Source: Saccharopolyspora endophytica
GTDB lineage: Bacteria; Actinomycetota; Actinomycetes; Mycobacteriales; Pseudonocardiaceae
Assembly (NCBI RefSeq): GCF_018070075.1
Contig: NZ_JAGPXE010000012.1
Span: forward strand, 124,001-188,000
DNA length: 64,000 nt
Reading direction: 5' to 3'
Each line of letters begins with the position of its first letter. Within the stretch, counting starts at the first letter, position 1. Positions 29,501 through 36,852 of this stretch are shown here, piece by piece. The notes under the pieces were generated by a model, which saw only the letters and a program-made list of their open reading frames with translations, was not told the origin of the DNA and searched no databases. The position numbers and the translations under genes were made by a program.

Positions 29501-30187
29501 CAGCCGGAGCCTGGCGTCGCGCAGATCGGCCTGCACGGTCTGCGCCTTGCGGGCGATCTCGGCCTGCTTGCCCAGCGGCTTGAGCTGTCGCCGCAGCTCG
29601 CTGGTGAGGTCGGTCAGACGCGTCAGGTTGGCCTGCATCGCATCGAGCTTGCGCAGCGCCTTTTCCTTGCGCTTGCGGTGCTTGAGCACGCCGGCGGCCT
29701 CTTCGATGAGGCGGCGGTTCTCGTCCGGCTTGGCCTGCAGGATCGACGCCAGCTGGCCCTGGCCGACGATGACGTGCATCTCGCGGCCGATGCCGGAGTC
29801 CGACAGCAGTTCCTGCACGTCCATCAACCGGCAGGTGTTGCCGTTGATCTCGTACTCGCTGGCGCCGTCGCGGAACATCCGGCGGGTGATGGAGACCTCG
29901 GTGTACTCGATCGGCAGCGCGCCGTCGGCGTTGTCGATGGTCAGCGTGACCTCGGCGCGTCCCAGCGGGGCGCGGCCCGCGGTGCCCGCGAAGATCACGT
30001 CCTCCATCTTGCCGCCGCGCAGGTCCTTCGCGCCCTGCTCGCCCATCACCCAGCGCAGCGCGTCGAGGACGTTGGACTTGCCGGAGCCGTTGGGGCCGAC
30101 GACGCAGGTGATGCCGGGTTCGAAGCGCAGCGTCGTGGCCGAGGCGAAGGACTTGAACCCCTTCAGCGTCAGGCTCTTGAGATGCAC
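26537..30187 (-). CDS. smc: Chromosome segregation ATPase SMC
   Basis: Structural maintenance of chromosomes protein; with ScpAB it loops and organises the chromosome. 1216 aa, full length. Walker A GPNGSGKSN at 31-39, long coiled coils (about 165-500 and 670-1020), hinge around 505-665 (GLLGSVAALLTVETGAEAALAAALGA), ABC signature LLSGGEKSLTA and Walker B YVMDEVEAALDD near the C-terminus. The highly charged C-tail (DKKSDEPEPEGAPEEGD) is unusual but not inconsistent. Start ATG at 30187. Next to acyP as in mycobacteria, but a tnpB remnant now separates them. Confidence 0.96.
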   Translation of the reverse strand: MHLKSLTLKGFKSFASATTLRFEPGITCVVGPNGSGKSNVLDALRWVMGEQGAKDLRGGKMEDVIFAGTAGRAPLGRAEVTLTIDNADGALPIEYTEVSITRRMFRDGASEYEINGNTCRLMDVQELLSDSGIGREMHVIVGQGQLASILQAKPDENRRLIEEAAGVLKHRKRKEKALRKLDAMQANLTRLTDLTSELRRQLKPLGKQAEIARKAQTVQADLRDARLRLIADDLVTARADLARDEADQETARAKRTEVERALQFAQSEEKSLEEAVAADAPRLNKAQETWYRLSALEERLRGTLRLAAERHRHLTEQTEEQRSGRDPDQLDAEAEEAAEQEIELREQVEEAREALQDVVQRRSELESQLKQAEQAHMAAVRAIADRREGAARLSGQVESLRGKVSDSADEIERLSESLEEATARAEEAHGALADAEEESGGYDSDDAGLQERRENAAQARDAARARVEELVKQERAAEREIASWKARVEALSMGLQRKDGAGALLAAGDRVPGLLGSVAALLTVETGAEAALAAALGAVADAVVVRGVTDAVTALNLLKSDDAGRSGVVIGSDADVDRSHWPRLPGSARWAVDLITAPDELRGAVLSALDQVVVVDTLDAAREVVQAHPSVRAVTSTGDVLGAHWATGGSDDKQSVIEVRAAVDEAESELAAAERRLEQHSAALEGARAEEESRRAEARAAQEQINEAKVARARSTERLSSLQRAARNATSEVERISEQRVKVEQTRDQSLVKLAELEERLDAVKNEQEEAAEPDTDERDRLSTELTAVRQQEMDARLTQRTAEERARAVQGRADQLRRAARHERETRARAAAAREARERAARVTRAVIDGAEIALERITVSLQAATEERDVAQAKQSEHEQALGVIRARVRELSGELEKLTDAVHRDEVVRAEQRLRIEQLETKIIEDFGIGLDDLVDEYGPTVPVPPSPAEVAEYEAAKERGDEVSAPPPVPFDRATQERRAKRAEKDLSLLGKVNPLALEEFAALEERYKFLSTQLEDLKDSRRDLLSVVKEVDEKILEVFSSAFEDVAKEFEVVFKVLFPGGDGRLTLTDPGDMLSTGVEVEARPPGKKVKRLSLLSGGEKSLTAVAMLVAIFRARPSPFYVMDEVEAALDDTNLRRLITLLDQLRATSQLIIITHQKPTMEIADALYGVTMRGDGITQVISQRLKGKADKKSDEPEPEGAPEEGDVASVLD

Positions 30188-30426
30188 GGCTGCCGTCGAC
30201 CTTCCCGTCGGTTACGCGACCACGTCCGCGAGACTCTACCGTCGATCGAGGTCCGCCCGACGCAGAACCGCTGGTTCAGCGCTCGACGCAGGATCCTCCG
30301 GCCGGCTCCGGTGCGGAAATTGAGTTCCCGATGCACGAGGAACGGCGCCCCGCACCTGACTCGCTCTCAGCCATGATCGTCTGCTTGTCAAAGGGCTTTG
30401 TCGGTGATCGCTGTCATAGTCCGGGT

Positions 30427-31754
30427 GTGAAGATCATGGTGCAGGTGAAGCTGATCCCAACGTCGGCGCAAGCGTCGGCGCTGGAAGCGACCCTGCGCAC
30501 GGTCAACCGAGCCGCCAACGACGTTTCCCGGACCGGTTTCGAACGTTGCGGTCTTCGTGGTGAGGTCAAGCGGCTGCGGTCGGAGTGCTACGCCGACCTC
30601 AGGGGCCGTGGTCTCGGGGCTCAGGCCGCGCAACACATCATCAAGCGTGTCGCCGATGCCTACGCCACCCTGCGCGGCAACATTTACCACGGGAACTTGG
30701 GCAAGACGGGTTCGAAGCGGCGTGTGAAGGCGGAGTCGAAGCCGATCGAGTTCCGCATGGATGCGGCGCACACCTTCGACGACCGTTGTTTGTCGTGGAA
30801 CTACGACCAGCGCACGGTCTCGATCTGGACCGTGCACGGGCGGTTGAAGAACGTCGCGTTCGCCGCCTCGCCCAACGATCTGAGGCCCCTGGTCGAGCAT
30901 CGTCGGGGAGAGTCTGACTTGGTTTTCCGGGATGGCAAGTGGTTCCTGCTCGCCGTCTGCGACATTCCCGAGCAACCGGAGTTCGAGCCTCGGGATTGGG
31001 TCGGGGTGGACCGGGAGATCAACAACCTGGCCACCACCAGCGATGCGACCAACTATTCCGGCCGTGGATTGAATCGTTACCGCCGGTGGCAGGCTCGGAA
31101 GAAGGCAGAGATCCAGGCCAAGCGCACCCGCTCCGCCGCACGCCTGCTCAAGAAGCGAGCCAAGCGGGAGGCGCGGCACGCCGCGCACATCAATCACTCG
31201 ATCGCCAAGGACGTGGTGGCCGTCGCCCAACGCACCGAACGCGGCATCGCCCTCGAAGACCTCAAGGGCATCCGTGAGCGGGTCACGGTTCGACGCGACC
31301 AGCGGGCCACACAATCGTCCTGGCCGTTCCACCAGCTCGGCACGTTCATCGCGTACAAGGCGCAGCGTGTGGGGTGCCGGTGATCGAGGTGGACGCGGCC
31401 TACACCTCGCACCGCTGCCCACTGCGGGGGTGTGGACACACCGAGCGGGCCAACCGGCCCACCCGGGATATCTTTTCTTGTCGTCGGTGCGGTCTCGCTG
31501 GACCAGCTGACGTCGTCGCCGGGGTCAACGTGCGCGACCGCGCGCGCTCGGCGTGGGTATTCGTAAACATGCCCCAACCCCACCTAGTGGTGGGCGAAGC
31601 GACCCGTCTCACCGCAGCCAGCCGTGAGACGAGAGCGCAAGCACAGACCACACGGACCGAGCCGCCTAAGACTCGTCCTCAGGTCCGAGCAGTTTACCGC
31701 TCGACGAAGCCCGTCAGGCCGCCCTTGGGTTGCAGCCACAGCTCGGCGACGTGA
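30427..31754 (+). pseudogene. tnpB: Frameshifted TnpB-like RNA-guided nuclease (IS200/IS605 family)
   Basis: From GTG at 30427, frame 1 runs 318 residues to a stop at 31381 and then continues in another frame from about 31374 (VPVIEVDAAYTS...), so one base is missing in the GTGGGG run at 31369-31374. In the joined product the RuvC residues are present: D195 (WVGVDREINNLATTSD), E277 (IALEDLKGI) and the Asp of GPADVVAGVN. The zinc ribbon HRCPLRGCGHTERANRPTRDIFSCRRCG is also intact. No TnpA gene is beside it. The second-frame stop at 31754 lies inside acyP, so the 3' end has eroded. Frameshift or sequence error are both possible. Confidence 0.75.
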
Positions 31755-31978
31755 TCCACCCGACCGGGTGTCCGGCCGGAACGCAGCGCCTCCAGGAGTT
31801 TTTCGCAGTCTTCCCGCGGCCCCTCGGCGACGACCTCGACCCGGCTCGCGGGGAGGTTGGTGGCGCTGCCGACGAGTCCCAGCTCCAGCGCGCGAGATCG
31901 CGTCCACCAGCGAAAACCCACGCCCTGAACCTGTCCGTGCACCCGCGCGATCAGTCGTGCCCGTTCCGATTCCGTCAC
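31694..31978 (-). CDS. acyP: Acylphosphatase
   Basis: 94-aa enzyme that hydrolyses acyl phosphates. Substrate-binding Arg lies in HGQVQGVGFRWWTRSRA and the catalytic Asn in GSATNLPASRVEVVAEG. Start at 31978. The 3' end overlaps the antisense tail of the tnpB remnant. It belongs to the acyP-smc backbone pair. A 54-bp-per-unit palindromic block is not present here. Confidence 0.9.
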   Translation of the reverse strand: MTESERARLIARVHGQVQGVGFRWWTRSRALELGLVGSATNLPASRVEVVAEGPREDCEKLLEALRSGRTPGRVDHVAELWLQPKGGLTGFVER

Positions 31979-32050
31979 GGTCCCCGATGATGCCGCGCGC
32001 GCCCCGAGGTCACATCACCGGCAGCTGATCGAGACGAATCCGGCTGCCGG

Positions 32051-32056
32051 TATGAT
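32051..32056 (+). promoter_or_regulatory. Good -10 hexamer upstream of the Ser/Thr/Pro-rich gene
   Basis: TATGAT at 32051-32056, close to the TAnnnT actinobacterial consensus. No clear -35 at the expected distance, so the promoter call is tentative. A start near 32063 would leave a short leader before the GTG at 32080. Confidence 0.35.
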
Positions 32057-32079
32057 CCGCCAGATCCCGGCGCGAGCCG

Positions 32080-32607
32080 GTGACCGCGGGGGACGAGGAC
32101 AAACCGACACGAGTTGGGGCACCGATGGACCCGTTAGACGTGGAAGACCCGGACGCCCGGCCGAAGCGCCTGGTGATGCTCGCCGCGTCCGGCATCGCGG
32201 TGGCCACGATCTTCGCGACGACCGCAGCGGTCGTGGCCGGATCCGACAGGCGCGAGTCCGCGGGCCCGGACATCACCCTGCACCCCACCACCACGCGCAC
32301 CAGCGCCACCTCGTACACGACCGCGCCGCCGATGCCCCCGGGCCCGCCGATCACCGGCACCACGAGCTCGGAGACCTCCACCACCAGCGAGGAATCGTCG
32401 ACCACGCGCAGCTCGTCGTCGACGACGCCGTCGGCGACGCAGGCACCGCCGCCGCCACCTCCGAGCCCGACCACGACGACGCCGCGCCCGACGCCGACCA
32501 GGCCGTCGCCCACCCGCCCGTCGCCGACGCCGACCACCACGACCGAGCCGGACCCGCCGGAGCCCACCGCCACGCACGGCCCCAGCGCGACCCAGACGTC
32601 GAACTGA
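32080..32607 (+). CDS. Membrane-anchored Ser/Thr/Pro-rich surface protein
   Basis: 175 aa, function unknown. A charged N-terminus is followed by one transmembrane helix (about 32-52, RLVMLAASGIAVATIFATTAAVVAG). The remaining 115 residues are almost only Thr, Ser and Pro (TTTRTSATSYTTAPPMPP, TTSSETSTTSEESSTT, PPPPPPSPTTTTPRPTPTRP), a typical O-glycosylated extracellular linker. Alternative start ATG at 32125 would remove 15 residues. Its stop TGA overlaps the next ATG. This is not a filler shadow: codon use is coherent and the helix is in the expected place. Confidence 0.7.
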   Translation: MTAGDEDKPTRVGAPMDPLDVEDPDARPKRLVMLAASGIAVATIFATTAAVVAGSDRRESAGPDITLHPTTTRTSATSYTTAPPMPPGPPITGTTSSETSTTSEESSTTRSSSSTTPSATQAPPPPPPSPTTTTPRPTPTRPSPTRPSPTPTTTTEPDPPEPTATHGPSATQTSN

Positions 32608-32795
32608 TGTCGCTGGCAGTGCACGCGTGCCGGTCGTTGTGCTCGTGGCACCGGACTCCCGCGCAGCTCGACGGGCTTCCGCTGCTGGCCTGCCGGGGCT
32701 GCGGTTCGCAGTGGATCCGCAGCGAGGCGTGGACGCCGATCGACCACACCGGCCGCATCCCCGACGACGTGCGCGCGGAACTCCGGAAGCGCTGA
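32607..32795 (+). CDS. Small Cys/His-rich putative zinc-binding protein
   Basis: 62 aa, no family recognised. HACRSLCSWH and LLACRGCGSQWIRSE form two Cys/His knuckles that could bind one metal as a zinc ribbon. The ATG at 32607 overlaps the previous stop (TGATG-type coupling), so it is probably translated with the Ser/Thr/Pro-rich gene. It ends 1 bp before the convergent kinase gene. Confidence 0.6.
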   Translation: MSLAVHACRSLCSWHRTPAQLDGLPLLACRGCGSQWIRSEAWTPIDHTGRIPDDVRAELRKR

Positions 32796-32796
32796 G

Positions 32797-33411
32797 TCAG
32801 CTCGGGTCGCCCTCCACGACGAGGTCCGCGCGGTGGCGGGTGCCCGCGACGAGGGCGGCGTTGCGCTCATCGCTGCGGCGGACCCACTCGGCCGCGGCCT
32901 CCGGCGACCGGCCGTAGCGGACGTGGCGGTCGATCAGCCGCTGCACGCGCAACTCGTCGTCGGGCGCGAGGAACCAGCACTCGTCGAGCAGCCCGCGCAC
33001 CTGCGACCAGGGCGGGGTGTCCAGCAGCAGGTAGTTGCCCTCGGTGATCACCAGCGGGACGTCGGGCTCCACGACGATCTCGGCGGCGAAGGACTCCTCG
33101 ATCTCGCGGTGGAACCGGGGCGCGTACACGGCCTCCGATCCCTCCCGGATCCGCCGCAGCAGCGCGACGTACCCGGCGGCGTCGAAGGTGTCCGGCGCTC
33201 CCTTGCGGTCGGCCCGGCCCAACCGCCGCAGCTGCTCGTTGGCCAGGTGGAACCCGTCCATCGGCACCAGCACGGCGGAGTCGGCGACCGCGCTGAGCAC
33301 CCGCTCGGCCACGGTGCCCTTGCCCGCTCCGGGCGCTCCGGCGATCCCCAGGATCGCGCGATTCCCGCTCTCCGCGAGGCGCTTCGCCCGCGAGATCAAC
33401 TCCGAGTACAC
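32797..33411 (-). CDS. Nucleoside/nucleotide kinase family protein (YggC/FrcK-like)
   Basis: 204-aa P-loop kinase of the uridine-kinase/PRK fold. Walker A GAPGAGKGT at 25-33, substrate loop VPMDGFHLANEQLRRLGRADRKGAPDTFDA, and ITEGNYLLLDTPPW (Walker B/LID region). It resembles bacterial FrcK/YggC-type sugar or nucleoside kinases; substrate unassigned. Start is a GTG at 33411. Convergent with the small Cys gene. The last residues (ADLVVEGDPS) match the family C-terminus. Confidence 0.82.
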   Translation of the reverse strand: MYSELISRAKRLAESGNRAILGIAGAPGAGKGTVAERVLSAVADSAVLVPMDGFHLANEQLRRLGRADRKGAPDTFDAAGYVALLRRIREGSEAVYAPRFHREIEESFAAEIVVEPDVPLVITEGNYLLLDTPPWSQVRGLLDECWFLAPDDELRVQRLIDRHVRYGRSPEAAAEWVRRSDERNAALVAGTRHRADLVVEGDPS

Positions 33412-33552
33412 GACCCCACCCTAATTCCGCCGCCCCGCACCCCGATCTCCGATCCCACGGCACCGAGCGGTTGCGGCCCGAATCGACCCGGATCGATCAC
33501 GGACGGTTCGAACCACAACCGCGCACTGCCCACGCCGTCCGCCCCGGGGTGA

Positions 33553-33600
33553 CCGGATTTCAGTGGAAATCGGGGTACGGACTTCCACTGAAGTCGTGGG
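33553..33600. repeat. Palindromic repeat array P4, overlapping the EspG-like C-terminus
   Basis: Two units: 33553-33575 (CCGGATTTCAGTGGAAATCG then GGG, identical to the first anmK unit) and 33576-33600 (TACGGACTTCCACTGAAGTC then GTGGG). The minus-strand reading supplies the last residues DFSGSPYPDFH of the EspG-like gene and its stop codon. Confidence 0.85.
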
Positions 33601-34405
33601 CCGCGGAGTCGTCCCAGACCTCGGCGAGGAGCTCCCTGACGTACTCGGCGAGCCGGCCGTTGTCGGCCGGTGCGATGGTGCTCCAGGCCCGGCCGTCACC
33701 GCTGCTGCGAACCACGTGCAGGTAGCGGCCGCGATCGGTGTCGTGGAAGGCCACCACGCGACCGGCGCGAGCGGGCTTGCCGCGGCCCGCGCTGCCCTCG
33801 GCCCCGAACTGGCCGCGAATCCCCATGTTGTTGGCCATGTTCGCGACGTCCGCCGCGTCGTCGTGAGCGACGCCGAGGAGGCGCAGCTCGTCGGTGAAGA
33901 CCAGCGGGTTCCCCGCTCCGGCGACGTCCGAGGCCTTGCGCAGAGCGCCGTTGGGCAGGCTGACCGCGCGCCCGGGACCCGGCGGCACGTCACCGGCGAC
34001 CGACACGGCGGCCTCGGCCAGCGAACCGCCCCGGATCGGAGTCATCTCGACCACGTCGCCGTCCACGACCGTCAGCAGCCCTTCACCGCCGTTCGCGCAG
34101 GCCAGCGCGCGGATCGGGCGATCGGCCCAGATGCGGACGTCGATGCTGCGCTGCGGCCGGTCCAGCAGTCCGAGCAGGTCGGCGAACTCCACCTCGACAC
34201 GATCGCGCCTGGTCTCGGCGAGTCGCTTGTGCCGCAACGACTCCCACGCCTGCGCGACGAGTTCCGCGCGCTCGGTGTAGGTGGAACCCGGGCTGGGCAC
34301 GTCGAGGATGATGTGGCGCCGCTCGTCGAACCCGGCCGCCTCGCAGACGACGTCGAACTCCAGCGCGGACAGGTAGATCGGGTCGGCTTCGGCTCCGGGG
34401 CGCAA
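33560..34405 (-). CDS. EspG family ESX/type VII secretion-associated protein
   Basis: 281 aa. EspG proteins are cytosolic chaperones that bind PE/PPE dimers and deliver them to ESX machinery. Matching segments: YLSALEFDVVCEAAGFDE, VPSPGSTYTERAELVAQAWESL, VEFADLLGLLDRPQRSIDVRIWAD and RTGGSAEAAVSVAGDVPPGPGRAVSLP-like region around 130-155. Start is a TTG at 34405, 2 bp after the PPE stop; a start within the first 15 residues is also possible. The last 11 residues are encoded by a palindromic repeat (P4), so the original C-terminus was replaced or extended. Completes the set PE-like, DUF3558, PPE, EspG. Confidence 0.8.
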   Translation of the reverse strand: MRPGAEADPIYLSALEFDVVCEAAGFDERRHIILDVPSPGSTYTERAELVAQAWESLRHKRLAETRRDRVEVEFADLLGLLDRPQRSIDVRIWADRPIRALACANGGEGLLTVVDGDVVEMTPIRGGSLAEAAVSVAGDVPPGPGRAVSLPNGALRKASDVAGAGNPLVFTDELRLLGVAHDDAADVANMANNMGIRGQFGAEGSAGRGKPARAGRVVAFHDTDRGRYLHVVRSSGDGRAWSTIAPADNGRLAEYVRELLAEVWDDSAAHDFSGSPYPDFH

Positions 34406-34407
34406 CG

Positions 34408-35736
34408 TCAGTCCTGCTTCTCCGGCTCGGCGTCGTCGTCCTCGTCTTCGCCCTCGGTGGCCGCCGGCTCGACGTGGCCCAGGACCGCGGGAGCGACCAG
34501 CCGGTCGTCGTCGAACGGGGTTTCCTCGGCGGTGTACTTGTTCTCGTGCTCGGAGTCCTCACCCGGCTTCTCGCCGCGCGTGGCCGCCGGCGACATCATC
34601 GATCCCGGCGCGGGCCGGCTGCCCGGGGTGCTGCCCGCGGCCTTGCCCGCCACCGTGTCGCCCGGACCTCCGCCGATGGTCCCGCCCCGCGGCGTGGGCG
34701 TCTTCGCCTCGCCCGCGCCGGGCACGACCTTGGGGCCGGACGCGGTCGCCGGGAGCCGGCCGCCGAGGGCCTTGCTCGCCGCGTACGCGCCGATCCCGGC
34801 CACCGCCGCACCACCGGCGGCGATGCCGAGGACCGTTCCCGTGCTGACCCCGCCGTCATCGGCCCCGGCCTGCGGGTCCGGATCGGCGTCGAACTCGGCG
34901 GCGTGCTCGTCCTCGCCCTGGCCGGGACGTTCCTGGTCTCCGGGACGCCTCCCCGCGGGCGGCTGCCCGGCCGACGGCTGCTCGACCGGCGTCCGCGGCG
35001 CACCCGGCCGGTCACCCCCGACCTGACCTCCCCCGACCTGACCGCCGGCGACCGTGCCACCGGCGATCGCACCGCCGACGACCGCGCCACCGGCGAGGTC
35101 TGCCTGCGAGCCACCCGTGGCGGTCCCGAACGATCCGACCCCGGCCGAGGGCGTGGCCCCGGACGACGCCGCGGGCACCACCGCGGCGGCCGGCATCGTC
35201 GGCAGCGGCTGGTAGGCCTGGGCCTGCTCGACCGAGGTGTCGCGGTAGTTCGACAGCGCCGCCTGCGCGGCCTGCTTCTCGGCCTCGATCTTCTTGGCTT
35301 CCTCGTCGTAGTCGCTCTCGTAGCCGAAACCACCGCCGGCCCACTCGAAGACGTTCTCCGACTGCTTGTGCCGCAGCTCCTCGGCGTTGGGCAGCCGGTG
35401 CCGCGCCGACTCGTACCCGCCGGCCTGCGCGTCGACGCTGCTCGCGGACACCGCGAGCGGGTCGGGGGCGTTGCCGAGGGCCACGCTCTGCTGCCGGGTC
35501 GCCTCGGCGGCGAGACTGCCCGCGCTGCCCTCCCACTCGACGTGCAGCTTGCCGAGCTCGCGGCGCAGCGTGTCGTCGAGGTCGACCACGACCTGCACGC
35601 ACTTGTCCAACGCGCGAACGGCTCCCTGCATCGCCTGGGTCCCCTGGCCCTGCTTGATCTGAGCGATCCACTCCTGCAGCTCGGGGATGTCCATCCCCTT
35701 GAAGCGGATGTCGCGGATCGGGTCGATGTAGGTCAC
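34408..35736 (-). CDS. PPE-domain-like ESX substrate with disordered Gly-rich tail
   Basis: 442 aa. The N-terminal 170 residues are helical and carry the WxG-type turn LHVEWEGSAGSLAAEA, matching PPE/WXG substrates. A Gly/Ala/Pro-rich disordered region follows (VGSFGTATGG, GGAVVGGAIAGGTVAGGQVGGGQVGGD), then a hydrophobic segment near 320-345 and an acidic C-terminus (TEGEDEDDDAEPEKQD). Start is a GTG at 35736 with AGGGGG 6 nt upstream that overlaps the preceding TAG. Length and composition are typical for non-mycobacterial PPE-like substrates. No canonical PPE triplet is visible, so PPE assignment is from architecture and context. Confidence 0.65.
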   Translation of the reverse strand: MTYIDPIRDIRFKGMDIPELQEWIAQIKQGQGTQAMQGAVRALDKCVQVVVDLDDTLRRELGKLHVEWEGSAGSLAAEATRQQSVALGNAPDPLAVSASSVDAQAGGYESARHRLPNAEELRHKQSENVFEWAGGGFGYESDYDEEAKKIEAEKQAAQAALSNYRDTSVEQAQAYQPLPTMPAAAVVPAASSGATPSAGVGSFGTATGGSQADLAGGAVVGGAIAGGTVAGGQVGGGQVGGDRPGAPRTPVEQPSAGQPPAGRRPGDQERPGQGEDEHAAEFDADPDPQAGADDGGVSTGTVLGIAAGGAAVAGIGAYAASKALGGRLPATASGPKVVPGAGEAKTPTPRGGTIGGGPGDTVAGKAAGSTPGSRPAPGSMMSPAATRGEKPGEDSEHENKYTAEETPFDDDRLVAPAVLGHVEPAATEGEDEDDDAEPEKQD

Positions 35737-35745
35737 GCCAGCCCC

Positions 35746-36357
35746 CTAGCTCTGAGCCTGCAACGTGCTGACGGCGGAATGCGCCGCCGTCTGGGCCTTC
35801 TCGCACATCTGGTCGGCGTTCATGGCACCGGGCGTCTGCAACTGCATGTTGACCCAGACCGTCTGGCCTTGCGCCGCGTCGATGAACGCGTCGCAACCGA
35901 GGCTCTCCCCGCCGCCGATCTGGCTCTGCACGGTGCCGAAACCGTTGAGCTCGTAGACCTGCCGCGTTCCCGGGCTGGAATTGATCTTCTGCAGGAACAG
36001 CTCGATCGGCTCAGGCACGATGCGCACGCCGATGGCGAAGCGTGCCGCGCCGGTATCGCCGAGGTAGCCGCAACCGTTGTAGTTGTCCCCGTCCTTGATC
36101 ACCGGCTGTGCGCCGCTGACCCGCAACGACTGCTGCTGCTCGGCGCTCAGCCAAGTGCACACGTCATCGTCCCGCTTGCCCGCGACTGCCAGATCCTTGG
36201 GCCGCTGCGGCAGTTTCATCGACTCGTCGGGAGCGGGAGCACTCGGCGCCGGGGCCGGATCGGGACCGTTGACGGTGCAACCGGTCACGGCGAGCAGAGT
36301 CGCACCGGCAGCCGCCGCTGCGAGCCAGGTACGCATTCGCACCGGGGTTCCCCTCAC
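35746..36357 (-). CDS. DUF3558 lipoprotein
   Basis: 203 aa lipoprotein. Signal peptide (MRTWLAAAAAGATLLAVTGC) with lipobox LAVTGC, Cys27; then a Pro-rich linker and a globular DUF3558 domain with paired Cys in VCTWLSAEQQQSL and YNGCGYLGD. DUF3558 lipoproteins are surface-exposed and common beside ESX substrates in Pseudonocardiales; role unknown. Start GTG at 36357 overlaps the PE-like stop (GTGA), or a GTG at 36342 could be used instead. The gene is followed 9 bp later by the PPE-like gene. Confidence 0.82.
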   Translation of the reverse strand: MRGTPVRMRTWLAAAAAGATLLAVTGCTVNGPDPAPAPSAPAPDESMKLPQRPKDLAVAGKRDDDVCTWLSAEQQQSLRVSGAQPVIKDGDNYNGCGYLGDTGAARFAIGVRIVPEPIELFLQKINSSPGTRQVYELNGFGTVQSQIGGGESLGCDAFIDAAQGQTVWVNMQLQTPGAMNADQMCEKAQTAAHSAVSTLQAQS

Positions 36358-36725
36358 TTCGATCCTCGCGTCAGCTGGAAGGAGGCGCTGATCTCCTCGT
36401 CGGTGTAGCCGTACTGCTTGGCCGCTTCACCGAGCTGCTCCCCGAGCTGCACGACGTTGTCCACGTACTGCATGAGCCGGTTGAAGTGCGAATCGGGATT
36501 GCCCAGCAGGTAGGCGGTCCAGGTGTTCGCGGCGTGCTTGCTGACGTCATCGTTAGCCGGCGGGACGACCTGCAGGCTGGCGGCGAGGCCGTACAACCGC
36601 TCGCGGGCGTCCTCGGCCGCGGCCAGGATGGTCCTGCGGACCTGGAGGACGTTGTCCTTGTTGACCGTGATGGTCTGCCCGGCAACACCCGCGTCCGGCG
36701 CGGGAGGCGGTGGTGGTGTCGTCAT
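36354..36725 (-). CDS. Small PE/WXG-like ESX-associated protein
   Basis: 123 aa from ATG at 36725 (MTTPPPPPAPDAGVAG). Two amphipathic helices around residues 30-60 and 80-115 (VRRTILAAAEDARERLYGLAASL; NRLMQYVDNVVQLGEQLGEAAKQYGYTDEEISASF). The ending YGYTDEEISASF matches the C-terminal signature of small ESX partner proteins. It probably pairs with the PPE-like protein and EspG. First gene of a four-gene operon with overlaps or gaps under 10 bp. Confidence 0.65.
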   Translation of the reverse strand: MTTPPPPPAPDAGVAGQTITVNKDNVLQVRRTILAAAEDARERLYGLAASLQVVPPANDDVSKHAANTWTAYLLGNPDSHFNRLMQYVDNVVQLGEQLGEAAKQYGYTDEEISASFQLTRGSK

Positions 36726-36852
36726 CGCGGAAACCCCCAGGTCGCGGCGGCATTTGATCACCCGGTCGGAACCGACAGTAGCAGCGCTCCAACCCGCCCA
36801 GCACCCACTTCCCGGAACTTCCCACCCCTATTCGCGAGCGCGCATGGAAGGC

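Noticed and set aside
26708..30376. Very long open frame antisense to smc (1222 codons)
   Set aside because: Composition is repetitive Gly/Leu/Arg/Asp typical of high-GC antisense frames; no family motifs; smc on the other strand is certain.
31366..31383. Programmed ribosomal frameshift in tnpB
   Set aside because: No slippery heptamer with downstream structure of a known type was recognised, and TnpB normally needs no frameshift; deletion or sequence error is simpler.
34474..36408. Long plus-strand frame (644 codons) over the ESX operon
   Set aside because: Arg/Pro/Leu-rich shadow without motifs; the minus-strand genes there have signal peptide, WxG motif and coupled starts.
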